Source: Polaribacter cellanae
GTDB taxonomy: Bacteria > Bacteroidota > Bacteroidia > Flavobacteriales > Flavobacteriaceae
Length of the DNA: 64,000 nt
Assembly (NCBI RefSeq): GCF_017569185.1
Contig: NZ_CP071869.1
Span: 1,850,001-1,914,000, forward strand
Direction: 5' to 3'
Part shown: positions 42,744-51,500 of the stretch, piece by piece
How positions within the stretch are numbered: the stretch's first letter is position 1
Layout of the letters: each line of letters begins with the position of its first letter
Notes under the pieces: model-generated
The model's database searches: none
What the model saw: only the letters and a program-made list of their open reading frames with translations
What the model was told of the DNA's origin: nothing
Made by a program: the position numbers and the translations under genes

Positions 42744-42766
42744 TTATTAAAAAAGTTGTTGTATGA

Positions 42767-43978
42767 TCAAAAATCAATAACACTATCCAAAGCATCATCA
42801 GCATCTTTGTGGATGAAATTAGCTTGGTATTTTATTGTGGTAGTGACGGATGAATGTCTATAAAGCTTTTGAAGCATTTTAATCGGAATCTTATCTTCTG
42901 AAATGTGACCGAAGCTGTGCCTTGCAATATGCATAGTTACTTTTTTAGTAATTTTTGCTTTTTTCGCGACCTCTATCAAATATTTGTTGAATTTTTTTGT
43001 AGCTGTTTTGGTTTTTGCATAAACATCTTTTGCATCGTTGATATCCGCTTTTTTCATTTCGGGAAAAATAAAATCATCATTGTTCTGCTTTTCTGATTTG
43101 TAATTTTCCAAAATAGAGAAAACTTTTTCCGGTATTTTGAGGGAAAGTAATTTGGAATTCTTGTTCATACGGTAATGAAGCCTTCCGTCATAAATATCCG
43201 ACCACCTAATTTTAAGAATATCAGCAGCTCTTATTCCAGCAAAATAGAAACTGAAAAGCCAAACGTTTCGGGCGTGAATTTCGTTTTTAGTAAGATTTGT
43301 TGTAGACTCGAATGACTTAATTTCCTTTTTTGTCAAACCAATTTTTTCTGTTTCGGGAAATTTTATTCTAATCTTACCAGATCCAAAGGGATAAAGCTTT
43401 CTATCAACAATTCCCATTTTTATGGCCCTGTTGTAAATTGTTCTTATGACTACAAGATTATTAACTATAGACCTTTCTGAAAGATTTAATTTCTTGAGAT
43501 AAATTTTGAATTTTCTCAAAAAGGCTTCGTCTATTTCTTGAAAGGTCAACTGCTTGGATTTGTAAAAGTTTATAACGTGATTAACACGAGCCTTATCTGC
43601 TGACAGTTGGGATAGTTTTTTATTTGATTCAAGCTCGGAAAGAAAATCGTTTGCAACTTCGTAAAAGGTGTTTGCTTTAGTATCCGTGTAAAGAACTTCT
43701 TTAATCTGATTTGCGGAAAAGTCCTTTTTGTCAGATTGTAAATCTACAAGAGCTTTATTAGCCTCTAAAAGCTTTGTAGAAATCAAATTATTTAATCTGT
43801 CTGCATTATTATGGGATTTTCTAACTCGTAGGTTCTTCTCATCCCAATCTTTTAAATCGATATAATGACCAACATAATGATATGTTGATCGACGGTTTTT
43901 TGTAATACGGATTGCCAAAGGATAAAGGCCTTCTTTATTAGCTTTTTTTCTTATAACAACTTTTGCATTTGAGGCCAT
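42767..43978 (-). CDS. int: Tyrosine recombinase integrase of the ICE
   Basis: 403 aa. Arm-binding N-terminus (about 1-55, with the Arm-DNA-bind motif YPLAIRITKNRRSTYHYVGHYIDLKDWD), SAM-like domain (about 105-205), and catalytic domain. Catalytic residues are visible: Arg250 (FAGIRAADI), His350-x-x-Arg353 (HIARHSFGH), His375 (YRHSSVTT) and Tyr384 (TTIKYQ). It is the gene closest to the right att site, as in ICEs that use a tRNA gene. The terminal GGTACAACAT repeats near both ends are candidate arm sites. Confidence 0.93.
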   Translation of the reverse strand: MASNAKVVIRKKANKEGLYPLAIRITKNRRSTYHYVGHYIDLKDWDEKNLRVRKSHNNADRLNNLISTKLLEANKALVDLQSDKKDFSANQIKEVLYTDTKANTFYEVANDFLSELESNKKLSQLSADKARVNHVINFYKSKQLTFQEIDEAFLRKFKIYLKKLNLSERSIVNNLVVIRTIYNRAIKMGIVDRKLYPFGSGKIRIKFPETEKIGLTKKEIKSFESTTNLTKNEIHARNVWLFSFYFAGIRAADILKIRWSDIYDGRLHYRMNKNSKLLSLKIPEKVFSILENYKSEKQNNDDFIFPEMKKADINDAKDVYAKTKTATKKFNKYLIEVAKKAKITKKVTMHIARHSFGHISEDKIPIKMLQKLYRHSSVTTTIKYQANFIHKDADDALDSVIDF

Positions 43979-44013
43979 ACCTTTAAATTTAGATTATAAA
44001 GATAATCATTTTT

Positions 44014-44036
44014 GGTACAACATAGGTACAACATTT
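44014..44036. repeat. Right copy of the terminal tandem GGTACAACAT motif
   Basis: 23-bp exact match to 3662-3684 in the same orientation; it lies 95 bp before attR and 35 bp upstream of int, so it may be an arm-type site and also control int. Confidence 0.6.
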
Positions 44037-44131
44037 ATTGATTTTAAATCATATCAGATACGATAATATAATATTAATCAACTGCTAAACAATTGATTAT
44101 GAGTAAATTTGATAAAATATATAGTTAAATA

Positions 44132-44150
44132 CGCTGGATTCAAAATCCAG
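44132..44150 (+). other. attR core (right ICE junction)
   Basis: Identical to the attL core CGCTGGATTCAAAATCCAG at 3506-3524, in the same orientation. Left of it is AT-rich element DNA; right of it the host tRNA continues. Confidence 0.85.
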
Positions 44151-44188
44151 TTCTTTCGGGAGTGTGGGTTCGATTCCCACCTTGAGTA
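44132..44188 (+). pseudogene. 3' half of the interrupted tRNA-Leu(CAA)
   Basis: Contains the anticodon arm (shared with the att core), variable arm TTCTTTCGGGAGT, T arm GTGGGTTCGATTCCCAC, and acceptor 3' strand CTTGAGT with discriminator A (44188). It pairs perfectly with the acceptor 5' strand GCTCAAG left behind at 3481. It has no D arm of its own and cannot form a tRNA alone. Confidence 0.9.
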
Positions 44189-44211
44189 CTATAAACCTTA
44201 ACTTTAAAAAG

Positions 44212-44802
44212 TTAAGGTTTTTCTTTCCTAACCATTTTAACAAACAACTCCTTTCCATTTCTTCTTTCTACAGAATTGTAACAATTTTTAAAAATTACTA
44301 GTTCAAAAAGAGGTTTAAAATAAGCGAGATATTCTTTTTTAGAGCCTCCAAATGGTGGACGATTATCAAACAAAGGTGCATTGAATAACAAACCAACCAA
44401 TTTTCCTTTTTTGTTGAGAAGTTCGTGCATCTTAACTGCATATTTTTCTCGTAAATTAGGATTAAGGGCACAGAAAAAGGTTTGTTCGATTATTAAATCG
44501 AAAGTATCGTTTACATTAAAAAAATCTTCGTGAAGTAGTTGTGAAGCCGGAAAATTTGGAACTCTATTTTTAATGTTTTCTAAAGCTGTTTTAGATAAGT
44601 CTACAACAAATACGTTTTTAAAACCTAGATGAAACAGATATTCTGCTTCATAAGAATTACCTCCTCCAGGAATTAATATTTTTAGGCTTTTATTTTCTAA
44701 TTGATTAAAGTAAGCTTTTAAAGGTGGAGAGACTTCTCCTAAATCCCAACCAATATCGTTCGTTTTGTAACGATTGTTCCACGTATTTTCTGATAAGTCC
44801 AT
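44212..44802 (-). CDS. TPMT-like SAM-dependent methyltransferase
   Basis: 196 aa with the thiopurine S-methyltransferase pattern: TWNNRYKTNDIGWDLGEVSPPL at the N-terminus and KILIPGGGNSYEAEYLFHLGFKNVFVVDLS as the SAM-binding core. The family methylates thiols, iodide or other small nucleophiles. It is the first chromosomal gene right of the ICE and ends 24 bp after the tRNA fragment. Confidence 0.85.
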   Translation of the reverse strand: MDLSENTWNNRYKTNDIGWDLGEVSPPLKAYFNQLENKSLKILIPGGGNSYEAEYLFHLGFKNVFVVDLSKTALENIKNRVPNFPASQLLHEDFFNVNDTFDLIIEQTFFCALNPNLREKYAVKMHELLNKKGKLVGLLFNAPLFDNRPPFGGSKKEYLAYFKPLFELVIFKNCYNSVERRNGKELFVKMVRKEKP

Positions 44803-44830
44803 TGTGTAAATTTAAATATACTCAAAGATA

Positions 44831-44857
44831 AAAAAACCCGAGTTAAAAACTCGGGTT
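44831..44857 (-). terminator. Strong terminator upstream of the TPMT-like gene
   Basis: AACCCGAGTT and AACTCGGGTT form a perfect 10-bp stem with loop of three, followed on the minus strand by a T-run. It closes transcription of the 43-aa ORF or of a short RNA that starts near the box CAAAGATA (44915-44922 plus strand; TATCTTTG on minus). Confidence 0.75.
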
Positions 44858-45054
44858 AGTCGTCAAAATACTACTACTTACTAAATAGTGTGGGCTTATA
44901 AACCGCTTTAATTACAAAGATATAATTACGTTACAAAATTAGTAGCTTTGCATTTTACAAAATATGATAATTATCATATTTTTTGTGCCTTAACTTATCC
45001 TTAACAAAAAGTAACAATTAAGATATAAAGAGTATTAGCTTTTATTTGTAGCAA

Positions 45055-45186
45055 CTACTTGGCTTTTTTATCGCTATTCATCAATAAAAAAACGGCAGTT
45101 ACCAAACCAATTATTACCAAGGCAAAAATACCAATCATAATTGTGCCATTTGTCCAAGAAACCAGAGGGAGGTTTAAATAATTCAT
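45055..45186 (-). CDS. 43-aa small membrane protein
   Basis: ATG at 45186 opens 43 codons (MNYLNLPLVSWTNGTIMIGI then a hydrophobic stretch FALVIIGLVTAVFLL and a basic end NSDKKAK). One membrane helix with a basic cytoplasmic tail. I recall similar small proteins in related marine flavobacteria. Function unknown. Confidence 0.6.
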   Translation of the reverse strand: MNYLNLPLVSWTNGTIMIGIFALVIIGLVTAVFLLMNSDKKAK

Positions 45187-45253
45187 CGTTTCATTTATTT
45201 TTATTTCAAAAATAAACAAAAATTTTATTTTAAATTATGATAAAAATCAGCTT

Positions 45254-46591
45254 TTAGAAATTCACATTTAAAATATCTCCACTTAATTGTAGTAGTTGCA
45301 ATTCAATTAATTTTGCATCGAATTTTGCGTTGTTAAATGCTGTTTTAGAGTTGATTAAATTAATTTGCGCTTGCCTAAATTCTATGGAAGTTACTTGCCC
45401 TAATTTGTAGCGCTCTTGCGTTCTATCGAAATTATTCTGCGTGGTTTGCACATTTTTTTCTTGTGCTTTTAAAATAAATAGTTGATTGTTATAATTCTCC
45501 CAAGTATTTTTTAAATTATTAGAAATGGTTACTTTTTGTTGTTCTAACAAAATTTGCTGATTCTCTAAAGCGATTTTAGCATTCGCAACTCTTGTTTTTG
45601 TAGTTCCGCCATCAAAAATATTCCATGTTAAATTTAAACCTGCATTTAAACCATCGGAAGTAATTAAACGCGCCCCAAAAGGATTTACCAGATTTTCGTT
45701 TTCTGTTCTGTTAAAACCATAAGAAGTAGTAAAATTTAAAGAAGGCAAATAACTTGCTTTGTTTATTTTTATATTGAATTCGCTAATCGCAATATTTTTT
45801 TCGTTTTGTTTTATCAAACTATTGTTTGCCAAAGTTTTTTGCTGCAATTCTTCAAAATTCATTAATTTATTAAACTCAACTGCTGTTTCTACTTCGTAAT
45901 TCGCTACTTTTTCAACGCCTAAAATAATGTTTAAACTACGTTTTGCATTGCTTAATTGTTGTTTGGAATTTATTAAAGTAATACTATCGTTGTTAATATC
46001 TACTTCTGCATTTAACAATTCTAATCTGGTAGATTGCCCATATTCATATTGATATTTTGCGCGCTCTAATCTGCTTTTAGAAATCGTTAGTGCTTCTTCT
46101 AAATTAGTAGTATTTTCCGACAAACGTGCAATTTGAAAATACACTGTAAACAACTGCAAATAGGTGTTTTCAATAGTTTCTCTTGCCTGAATTTCTGTTA
46201 AATTATAGGTTTCTTTTAATTGCTGATAATTATATTTTCTACCCAAACCATCAAAAATTGTGTAGTTTAATCCTAAAGATGCATTGTAGGTTTTTGTAAC
46301 AACTCCATTACCAACTCTTTCATTATCGCCACCAGTATTTGGGTCTGTAAACACAATTGTTTGGTTATTTCTTCGATAATCTGCTCCTGAATTTAAAGTG
46401 GCAGTTGGCAAATAGCGCGTATTGTAAATACTCGAATTATTTTTTGCAACTTCTATATTATTATTTGCAATTTTAATTCCGAAGTTATTTTCTAACGCAA
46501 TTTCTAAGGCTTCTTTCTTTGTTAAAATTTCTTGTGAAAACCCTTTTAAAGTTGCTAAACAAAGAAAAAATAGTATCGCTTTTTTATTCAT
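45254..46591 (-). CDS. TolC-family outer-membrane efflux protein
   Basis: 445 aa with a signal peptide (MNKKAILFFLCLATLKGFSQ) and two repeated TolC/OEP helical-hairpin units (for example KEALEIALENNFGIKIANNNIEVAKN, and TISNNLKNTWENYNNQLFILKAQEKN). It forms the outer-membrane duct. It is the third gene of the efflux operon; its start overlaps the pump gene by 8 bp. Confidence 0.92.
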   Translation of the reverse strand: MNKKAILFFLCLATLKGFSQEILTKKEALEIALENNFGIKIANNNIEVAKNNSSIYNTRYLPTATLNSGADYRRNNQTIVFTDPNTGGDNERVGNGVVTKTYNASLGLNYTIFDGLGRKYNYQQLKETYNLTEIQARETIENTYLQLFTVYFQIARLSENTTNLEEALTISKSRLERAKYQYEYGQSTRLELLNAEVDINNDSITLINSKQQLSNAKRSLNIILGVEKVANYEVETAVEFNKLMNFEELQQKTLANNSLIKQNEKNIAISEFNIKINKASYLPSLNFTTSYGFNRTENENLVNPFGARLITSDGLNAGLNLTWNIFDGGTTKTRVANAKIALENQQILLEQQKVTISNNLKNTWENYNNQLFILKAQEKNVQTTQNNFDRTQERYKLGQVTSIEFRQAQINLINSKTAFNNAKFDAKLIELQLLQLSGDILNVNF

Positions 46592-49500
46592 TTTTGTCTT
46601 TTTTATAGTTAGATTCTAACCTTTCTTGTGCTTCTTTAGCTTCGACTTCTGTAGTACTTCCATCATTATAATTAGACTCTATAATAGCTCTTTCTACTTC
46701 TTCTTTGGTAACATCTTGGTTGGTTCGTAACCATTTTATTTGCACTTTTATCGTGTTAGAAGCTGCCAACATTAAAGGTAGCATTACCAAGGTTAAAATG
46801 GTTGCCAATGCAATTCCATAAGCAATGGAAATTGCCATTGGAATTAAGAACTGGGCTTGCCTACTTTTTTCGAAAATTAAAGGTGCTAAACCTGCAATTG
46901 TGGTTAAAGAGGTTAAGAAAATGGCTCTAAAACGAGATTGCCCTGCTTTTATCAAAGCATCATCAAATTTAAATCCTTCTTTAAGATAACTGTTAAATTT
47001 ACCAATTAACACCAAACCATCGTTTACCATAATTCCAATAAGGGCAATAATTCCTAAAAAGGATAAAATTCCGATGGAAAAATTATGAATATAATGCCCC
47101 CAAATAACTCCAATCATACTAAAAGGAATCATTATTATTAATAAAATTGGCTGACTGTAAGAACGAAATGTGAATGCAATTACAATATAAATCAACAATA
47201 AAATAATTGGCCCTACTAAATTTAAAGAATCTGTTGTTTTTTTCGCTTCTCTATTTTGCCCTTCATACAAAGGAGAAACTGTTGGATATTTAGATAAGAT
47301 TTCTGGCATGATATTATTTTTAATATTATCTAAAATCTCGGTTTCACTGGTTTCTAAATCTTTTAAATCTGCCGAAATTTGTATTTCGCGTTTTCCTTCT
47401 AAATGATTTATGGCAATATCTCCTCTTTCAATCGTATAATTTGCAATTTCCGATAACGGAACACGAGTTCCTATTGGCGTAATAATGCGCATATCGTCTA
47501 AATCGTTAATCGAAGATCTGTCTTTTTTATCGTAACGAACCCAAACTTTAATTTCGTCTTGTCCTCGTTGAAAACGCTGTGCTTGAAAACCGAAAAATCC
47601 AAAACGAACTTGCGACATAATCGATTGTAAATTCAACCCTAATAAATAGGCATTGTCTTTTAATTTAATGCGTACTTCTTTAATTCCTGCAGGATCGTTG
47701 TCTGTAACATCTTTTAAAAGCGGATTGTTTTCCAACGTTTGTTTTAGCTCGTCTTTTACGGCTTTTAATTCTGTAATATTGTTTCCTAATAAAGAAACTG
47801 CAACAGGGCTACCTCCAAAATTACCTCCAGAACCAAAAACCAGACTTTCTACTCCATATACTTTTCCTACTAATTTCTGAATTGCATTGGTAATTTCTGG
47901 GGAAGAAAAATCTCTTGTTTCTCCAGGTAAAAGATTTACACTTAAAGTAGCATTTGCACTTCCTGGTCCTACTCTTTTAATAACGTTTTCTACAACATCT
48001 TCGTCTCCACTTTGTTTTGCTGTAAACTCTTTATTAACCAGCCATACTTTTTCTTCAATAAAAGAAATTACAGAATCTGTAATTCTCTCATTGGTTCCTT
48101 GAGGCATATTTAATGTAATTTGAACTCGATCACTGGCTACTCTTGGAAAAAATGAACTTTTTATAATGCCACCTTTTAAAGCTGAAAAGCTAATAAATAA
48201 AGTAGCAATAAATAAACAAAAAATAAAAATCTTGTTGTTTAAAGAAAATTTTAAAAACGGCACATAACAGTTGTCTCTAAATTTGCCTAAATACTTGTCT
48301 GCACCTCTGTTTATTTTGGTAAAAAAAGCATCTAATTTATTGGTTTTTTTGTCTTCGTCATTTTCTAATTTTTTTCTATCTAAAGCTTTTGAATGTGCAA
48401 TGTGAGCTGGCAAAATAACTAAGGCTTCAATTAATGAAACAGACAATGTTAAGAGTACAATTGTAGAAACTTCTCCAAAGAAACTTCCTATTCTTCCATC
48501 CACGAAAAAGAAGGTAGAAAACGCAATAATGGTGGTTAAAATTGCAGATACAATAGGTGGAATTACTTCCATAGTTCCATCGATTGCTGCTTGTACTTTT
48601 GTTTTTCCTAAATCGTAATAATGATGATAAATATTTTCGCCAATTACAATTCCATCATCAACCAAAATACCAATTACGATTATCATTCCAAATAAAGATA
48701 ATACATTAATAGTAACCCCAAATTGACCAGCAAAAATAAACATTCCTAAAAAGGCAACTGGCAAACCAAAAGCTACCCAAATTGCCAAACGAAGGTTTAA
48801 GAAAAGTGCTAAAAAGAACAACACTAAAAGGATTCCTACGATTCCGTTTTCGACCAATAATTTGGTTCTTCCATTTAAGGTAATACTCCTATCGCTAGTT
48901 ACACTTAATTGAACATTTTGCTGTTGTTGGTTGTATTTATCTATGTAATCTTTAATTTTATCGGCAGAGGATATTAAATCTTCGTTATTGGTATTACTTA
49001 CTGTAATATCGATGGCTAAATTACCATTATAATACAATCTATCTGGGTTTTCGGACCAAGTATCTCTAATTTCTGCAATGTCTTTTAAACGAATAATATT
49101 TCCATTCGTTTCTGTTCTAACAATTAAATTCTGAAGCTCAATTCCATAATAAGATCTGTTACTAGCACGAATTAAATAATCTTCGTCAGTCGTTTTTATG
49201 TTTCCACCCGTAATTAAAATATTTGAGTTTCGAACGGCGTTTGCAACTTCTGTAAAAGACATTTTGTAGGCACGCAAATCGTTTTCACGAACCGCAATTT
49301 CGATTTCTTCTTCTGGAAAACCAGAAATCTCTACTTGCGAAATTCCCTCAATTCCACGAATGTCGTTTTCTACATTTCTTGCGTATTGTTTTAAAGACTT
49401 TAAAGAAACATTGTCTCCACTAATGGTAAAACTTATGGTGGGTCTTATACTTTCTACCTTTGCAATAACTGGTGGTTCCATTCCAGAAGGGAAAGAAGGT

Positions 49501-49847
49501 ACTCTATCTACTGCGTTTTTAACATCCGATAAAACAATGTCTATATTTTTCCCTTTTTCTACCTCTACATTTACACTTGCCGAGTTTTCTCGAGAAACAG
49601 AAGTTACTCTTTCTACACCAACAATTCCTTTTAAATTATCTTCAATTTTTAGCACAACTCCTTCTTCTATTTCTGCTGGAGAAGCTCCAGGGTATGCTAA
49701 AGAAATTCTAATTAATTGCGAATCTACCAATGGAAAAAAGGAAGATTTCATATTTAATGCTCCCAAAATACCAAATGCAAAAAATGCAAAAACCATAACG
49801 TTTACAGCAACATGGTATTTTATAAAGTAAGTAATTATTTTTTTCAT
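46584..49847 (-). CDS. RND-family efflux pump, HAE1/AcrB type
   Basis: 1087 aa, normal length for the family, with 12 membrane helices in the RND layout. Conserved stretches include FPLVDSQLIRISLAYPGASPAEIEEGV, the helix-4 region GMIIVIGILVDDGIVIGENI with the proton-relay acidic residues, and the duplicated GIIALIGIMVNDGLVLIGKF in the second half. It exports drugs, detergents or metabolites by proton antiport. It works with the adjacent adaptor and TolC proteins. Confidence 0.94.
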   Translation of the reverse strand: MKKIITYFIKYHVAVNVMVFAFFAFGILGALNMKSSFFPLVDSQLIRISLAYPGASPAEIEEGVVLKIEDNLKGIVGVERVTSVSRENSASVNVEVEKGKNIDIVLSDVKNAVDRVPSFPSGMEPPVIAKVESIRPTISFTISGDNVSLKSLKQYARNVENDIRGIEGISQVEISGFPEEEIEIAVRENDLRAYKMSFTEVANAVRNSNILITGGNIKTTDEDYLIRASNRSYYGIELQNLIVRTETNGNIIRLKDIAEIRDTWSENPDRLYYNGNLAIDITVSNTNNEDLISSADKIKDYIDKYNQQQQNVQLSVTSDRSITLNGRTKLLVENGIVGILLVLFFLALFLNLRLAIWVAFGLPVAFLGMFIFAGQFGVTINVLSLFGMIIVIGILVDDGIVIGENIYHHYYDLGKTKVQAAIDGTMEVIPPIVSAILTTIIAFSTFFFVDGRIGSFFGEVSTIVLLTLSVSLIEALVILPAHIAHSKALDRKKLENDEDKKTNKLDAFFTKINRGADKYLGKFRDNCYVPFLKFSLNNKIFIFCLFIATLFISFSALKGGIIKSSFFPRVASDRVQITLNMPQGTNERITDSVISFIEEKVWLVNKEFTAKQSGDEDVVENVIKRVGPGSANATLSVNLLPGETRDFSSPEITNAIQKLVGKVYGVESLVFGSGGNFGGSPVAVSLLGNNITELKAVKDELKQTLENNPLLKDVTDNDPAGIKEVRIKLKDNAYLLGLNLQSIMSQVRFGFFGFQAQRFQRGQDEIKVWVRYDKKDRSSINDLDDMRIITPIGTRVPLSEIANYTIERGDIAINHLEGKREIQISADLKDLETSETEILDNIKNNIMPEILSKYPTVSPLYEGQNREAKKTTDSLNLVGPIILLLIYIVIAFTFRSYSQPILLIIMIPFSMIGVIWGHYIHNFSIGILSFLGIIALIGIMVNDGLVLIGKFNSYLKEGFKFDDALIKAGQSRFRAIFLTSLTTIAGLAPLIFEKSRQAQFLIPMAISIAYGIALATILTLVMLPLMLAASNTIKVQIKWLRTNQDVTKEEVERAIIESNYNDGSTTEVEAKEAQERLESNYKKDKNE

Positions 49848-49851
49848 CTAA

Positions 49852-50967
49852 TTACTTCTTTTTATTAATTTTTACAATCATTCCATCAAAAGCTCCTGGT
49901 AATGTTTGCGTTAAAATTTTATCGTTATTATTCAATCCTTTTACAACTACATTATCTGCCGAAAAATAAACTGGATTCACATTTACTAAGGTTAAAACAC
50001 TATCGTTTTTAACGGTATAAACTGCATTATTATCAATCAATAATTTTCTTGAAATTTCAATGGCATCACTTTCAGATTTTGCCACTAAAGCTGCTTCTAA
50101 AAACATACCTTCCTTTAAATCTAAGTGTTTTACATCGATAAATGCTTTTATAGTTTGCGAAACTTGGTCTACTTTGCCATTTACACGAACTACTTTTCCT
50201 GTATATCTTTTAGATTTTTCTAAATTAGACAAGGCAACAGCATTGCCTACTTTTAATAAATCTGCAAATGCTGCATTTACAGAAACTTCCATCTCGTAAA
50301 TACTAGGATCTATAAATTCGCCTAATTTTTGCCCAACTCTAATTAACGTTCCTGGGCTTACTAAAGCTTCCGTTAAAATTCCTGAAAAAGGTGCTCTAAT
50401 TTGATGTTTAGAGTTACGAACTTCTAAATTTTTAACATTGTAATACGCTGTTAAAATACCTCTTCCAGAAATAAAATATTTCTCTTTATCTGTAGAAAAT
50501 TCTGGTAATTTTGGTGTGGTTTTATGAATATCGAAAGTTTTTAAATAGCTTTCCCATTTTTTAAATTCATCTGGATAATCTAAACGTATATCTGGCATTA
50601 TAGATGTTAGCAAATTATATAAACTACTTTTTTGAGATTGTAAGCTTGCATAAAATTCATCACTATTAATACTTACTAAAGTTTCTCCTCTATAGTATTT
50701 TGTTCCAGCTTTAAATGGTTTTTTAGAAGGTTTAAAAATTCCTTGTACTTCAGAAAAAATGTCTATTTTATTTTTTGCAATTAAATTTCCACTCGCTGTA
50801 AGAATAATAGGGATTTCTTTATTTTCTACATTTTTTACAAAAACCATTTTTATTTGTTTTTTAAACTTTGGTTTTCGTTTTTGGTTTTTTTCTACAATAT
50901 AATTACCTAATAAAACAGCACCTACAATAGCTAAAACTCCAAGAATAGCTAATATTATTTTTCTCAT
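49852..50967 (-). CDS. RND efflux periplasmic adaptor (membrane fusion protein)
   Basis: 371 aa with one N-terminal membrane anchor (about 4-24), a biotinyl-lipoyl-like hairpin and beta-barrel (HQIRAPFSGILTEALVSPGTLIRVGQKLGEFIDPSIYEMEVSV), typical of HlyD/AcrA-type adaptors. First gene of the operon; the pump starts 4 bp downstream. The hairpin helices are longer than in classical AcrA. Confidence 0.92.
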   Translation of the reverse strand: MRKIILAILGVLAIVGAVLLGNYIVEKNQKRKPKFKKQIKMVFVKNVENKEIPIILTASGNLIAKNKIDIFSEVQGIFKPSKKPFKAGTKYYRGETLVSINSDEFYASLQSQKSSLYNLLTSIMPDIRLDYPDEFKKWESYLKTFDIHKTTPKLPEFSTDKEKYFISGRGILTAYYNVKNLEVRNSKHQIRAPFSGILTEALVSPGTLIRVGQKLGEFIDPSIYEMEVSVNAAFADLLKVGNAVALSNLEKSKRYTGKVVRVNGKVDQVSQTIKAFIDVKHLDLKEGMFLEAALVAKSESDAIEISRKLLIDNNAVYTVKNDSVLTLVNVNPVYFSADNVVVKGLNNNDKILTQTLPGAFDGMIVKINKKK

Positions 50968-51258
50968 AACTAGTTAGTTGAACCTTCTGAATAAGAAGAA
51001 GGAATAAAGATTTTTTAATAATTCTTATAAATATAATAGCTTATAAGACAAAAGTTAAATGAAAAGGTTTAAAAAACTATCTGTTAAAGAAATGTTATAA
51101 AAATATCTTTTAACTTTAGAATTTCTCGTGCTTTTAAAAATACGAAAAAAAAATTGTTTTAATGAAAATTCTAAATTTGTGTTTTTAACGATTCTCAGAA
51201 AGGAAATAGATTGCATTTTATCTGGGAAAACCACGACATAAAATATAATTTAGAAAAA

Positions 51259-51414
51259 ATGGATTTAAGCAAACAACAATCAATTGATGATTACTGGACA
51301 CACAGATCGCGTTTTCCTGATAAAAATGAAATTCCGTTTTTTAATAATGGCAGCTGTGTGCATTCAAGGTTTATAAGAAAAATTGAGAATAACAAAATTT
51401 GTTTAATTAAATAA
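51259..51414 (+). CDS. 51-aa ORF of unknown function
   Basis: MDLSKQQSIDDYWTHRSRF at 51259 opens a 51-codon frame; an ATG 48 bp further upstream extends it. The protein is polar with two Cys/Ser-rich spots (NNGSCVHSRFIRK). No family recognised. The 290-bp gap before it shows nothing other than AT-rich spacer and the upstream region of the efflux operon. Confidence 0.35.
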   Translation: MDLSKQQSIDDYWTHRSRFPDKNEIPFFNNGSCVHSRFIRKIENNKICLIK

Positions 51415-51500
51415 CACATAATCACAAAAAAACAGAACTATGCAAATAATTAGAACTATTTTAGAAGATTCTAAAAGTTTAATCCATTATATGCATTCAT

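Larger units (their letters stand above)
3506..44150. mobile_element. Integrative conjugative element, about 40.6 kb, in tRNA-Leu(CAA)
   Basis: The boundaries are the 19-bp direct repeats at 3506-3524 and 44132-44150, which split one tRNA-Leu gene. Inside lie the functions an ICE needs: tyrosine integrase next to the right end, relaxase, mobilization protein, coupling ATPase, a Bacteroidota-type T4SS operon (traE-traN), rteC, DnaC/replication genes, SSB and ParB-like. Cargo is concentrated beside both ends (defence/toxin modules at the left, detoxification and regulators at the right). A tandem GGTACAACAT motif also occurs near each end. Parts of the element look visibly less AT-rich than the flanks. 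Confidence 0.9.
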
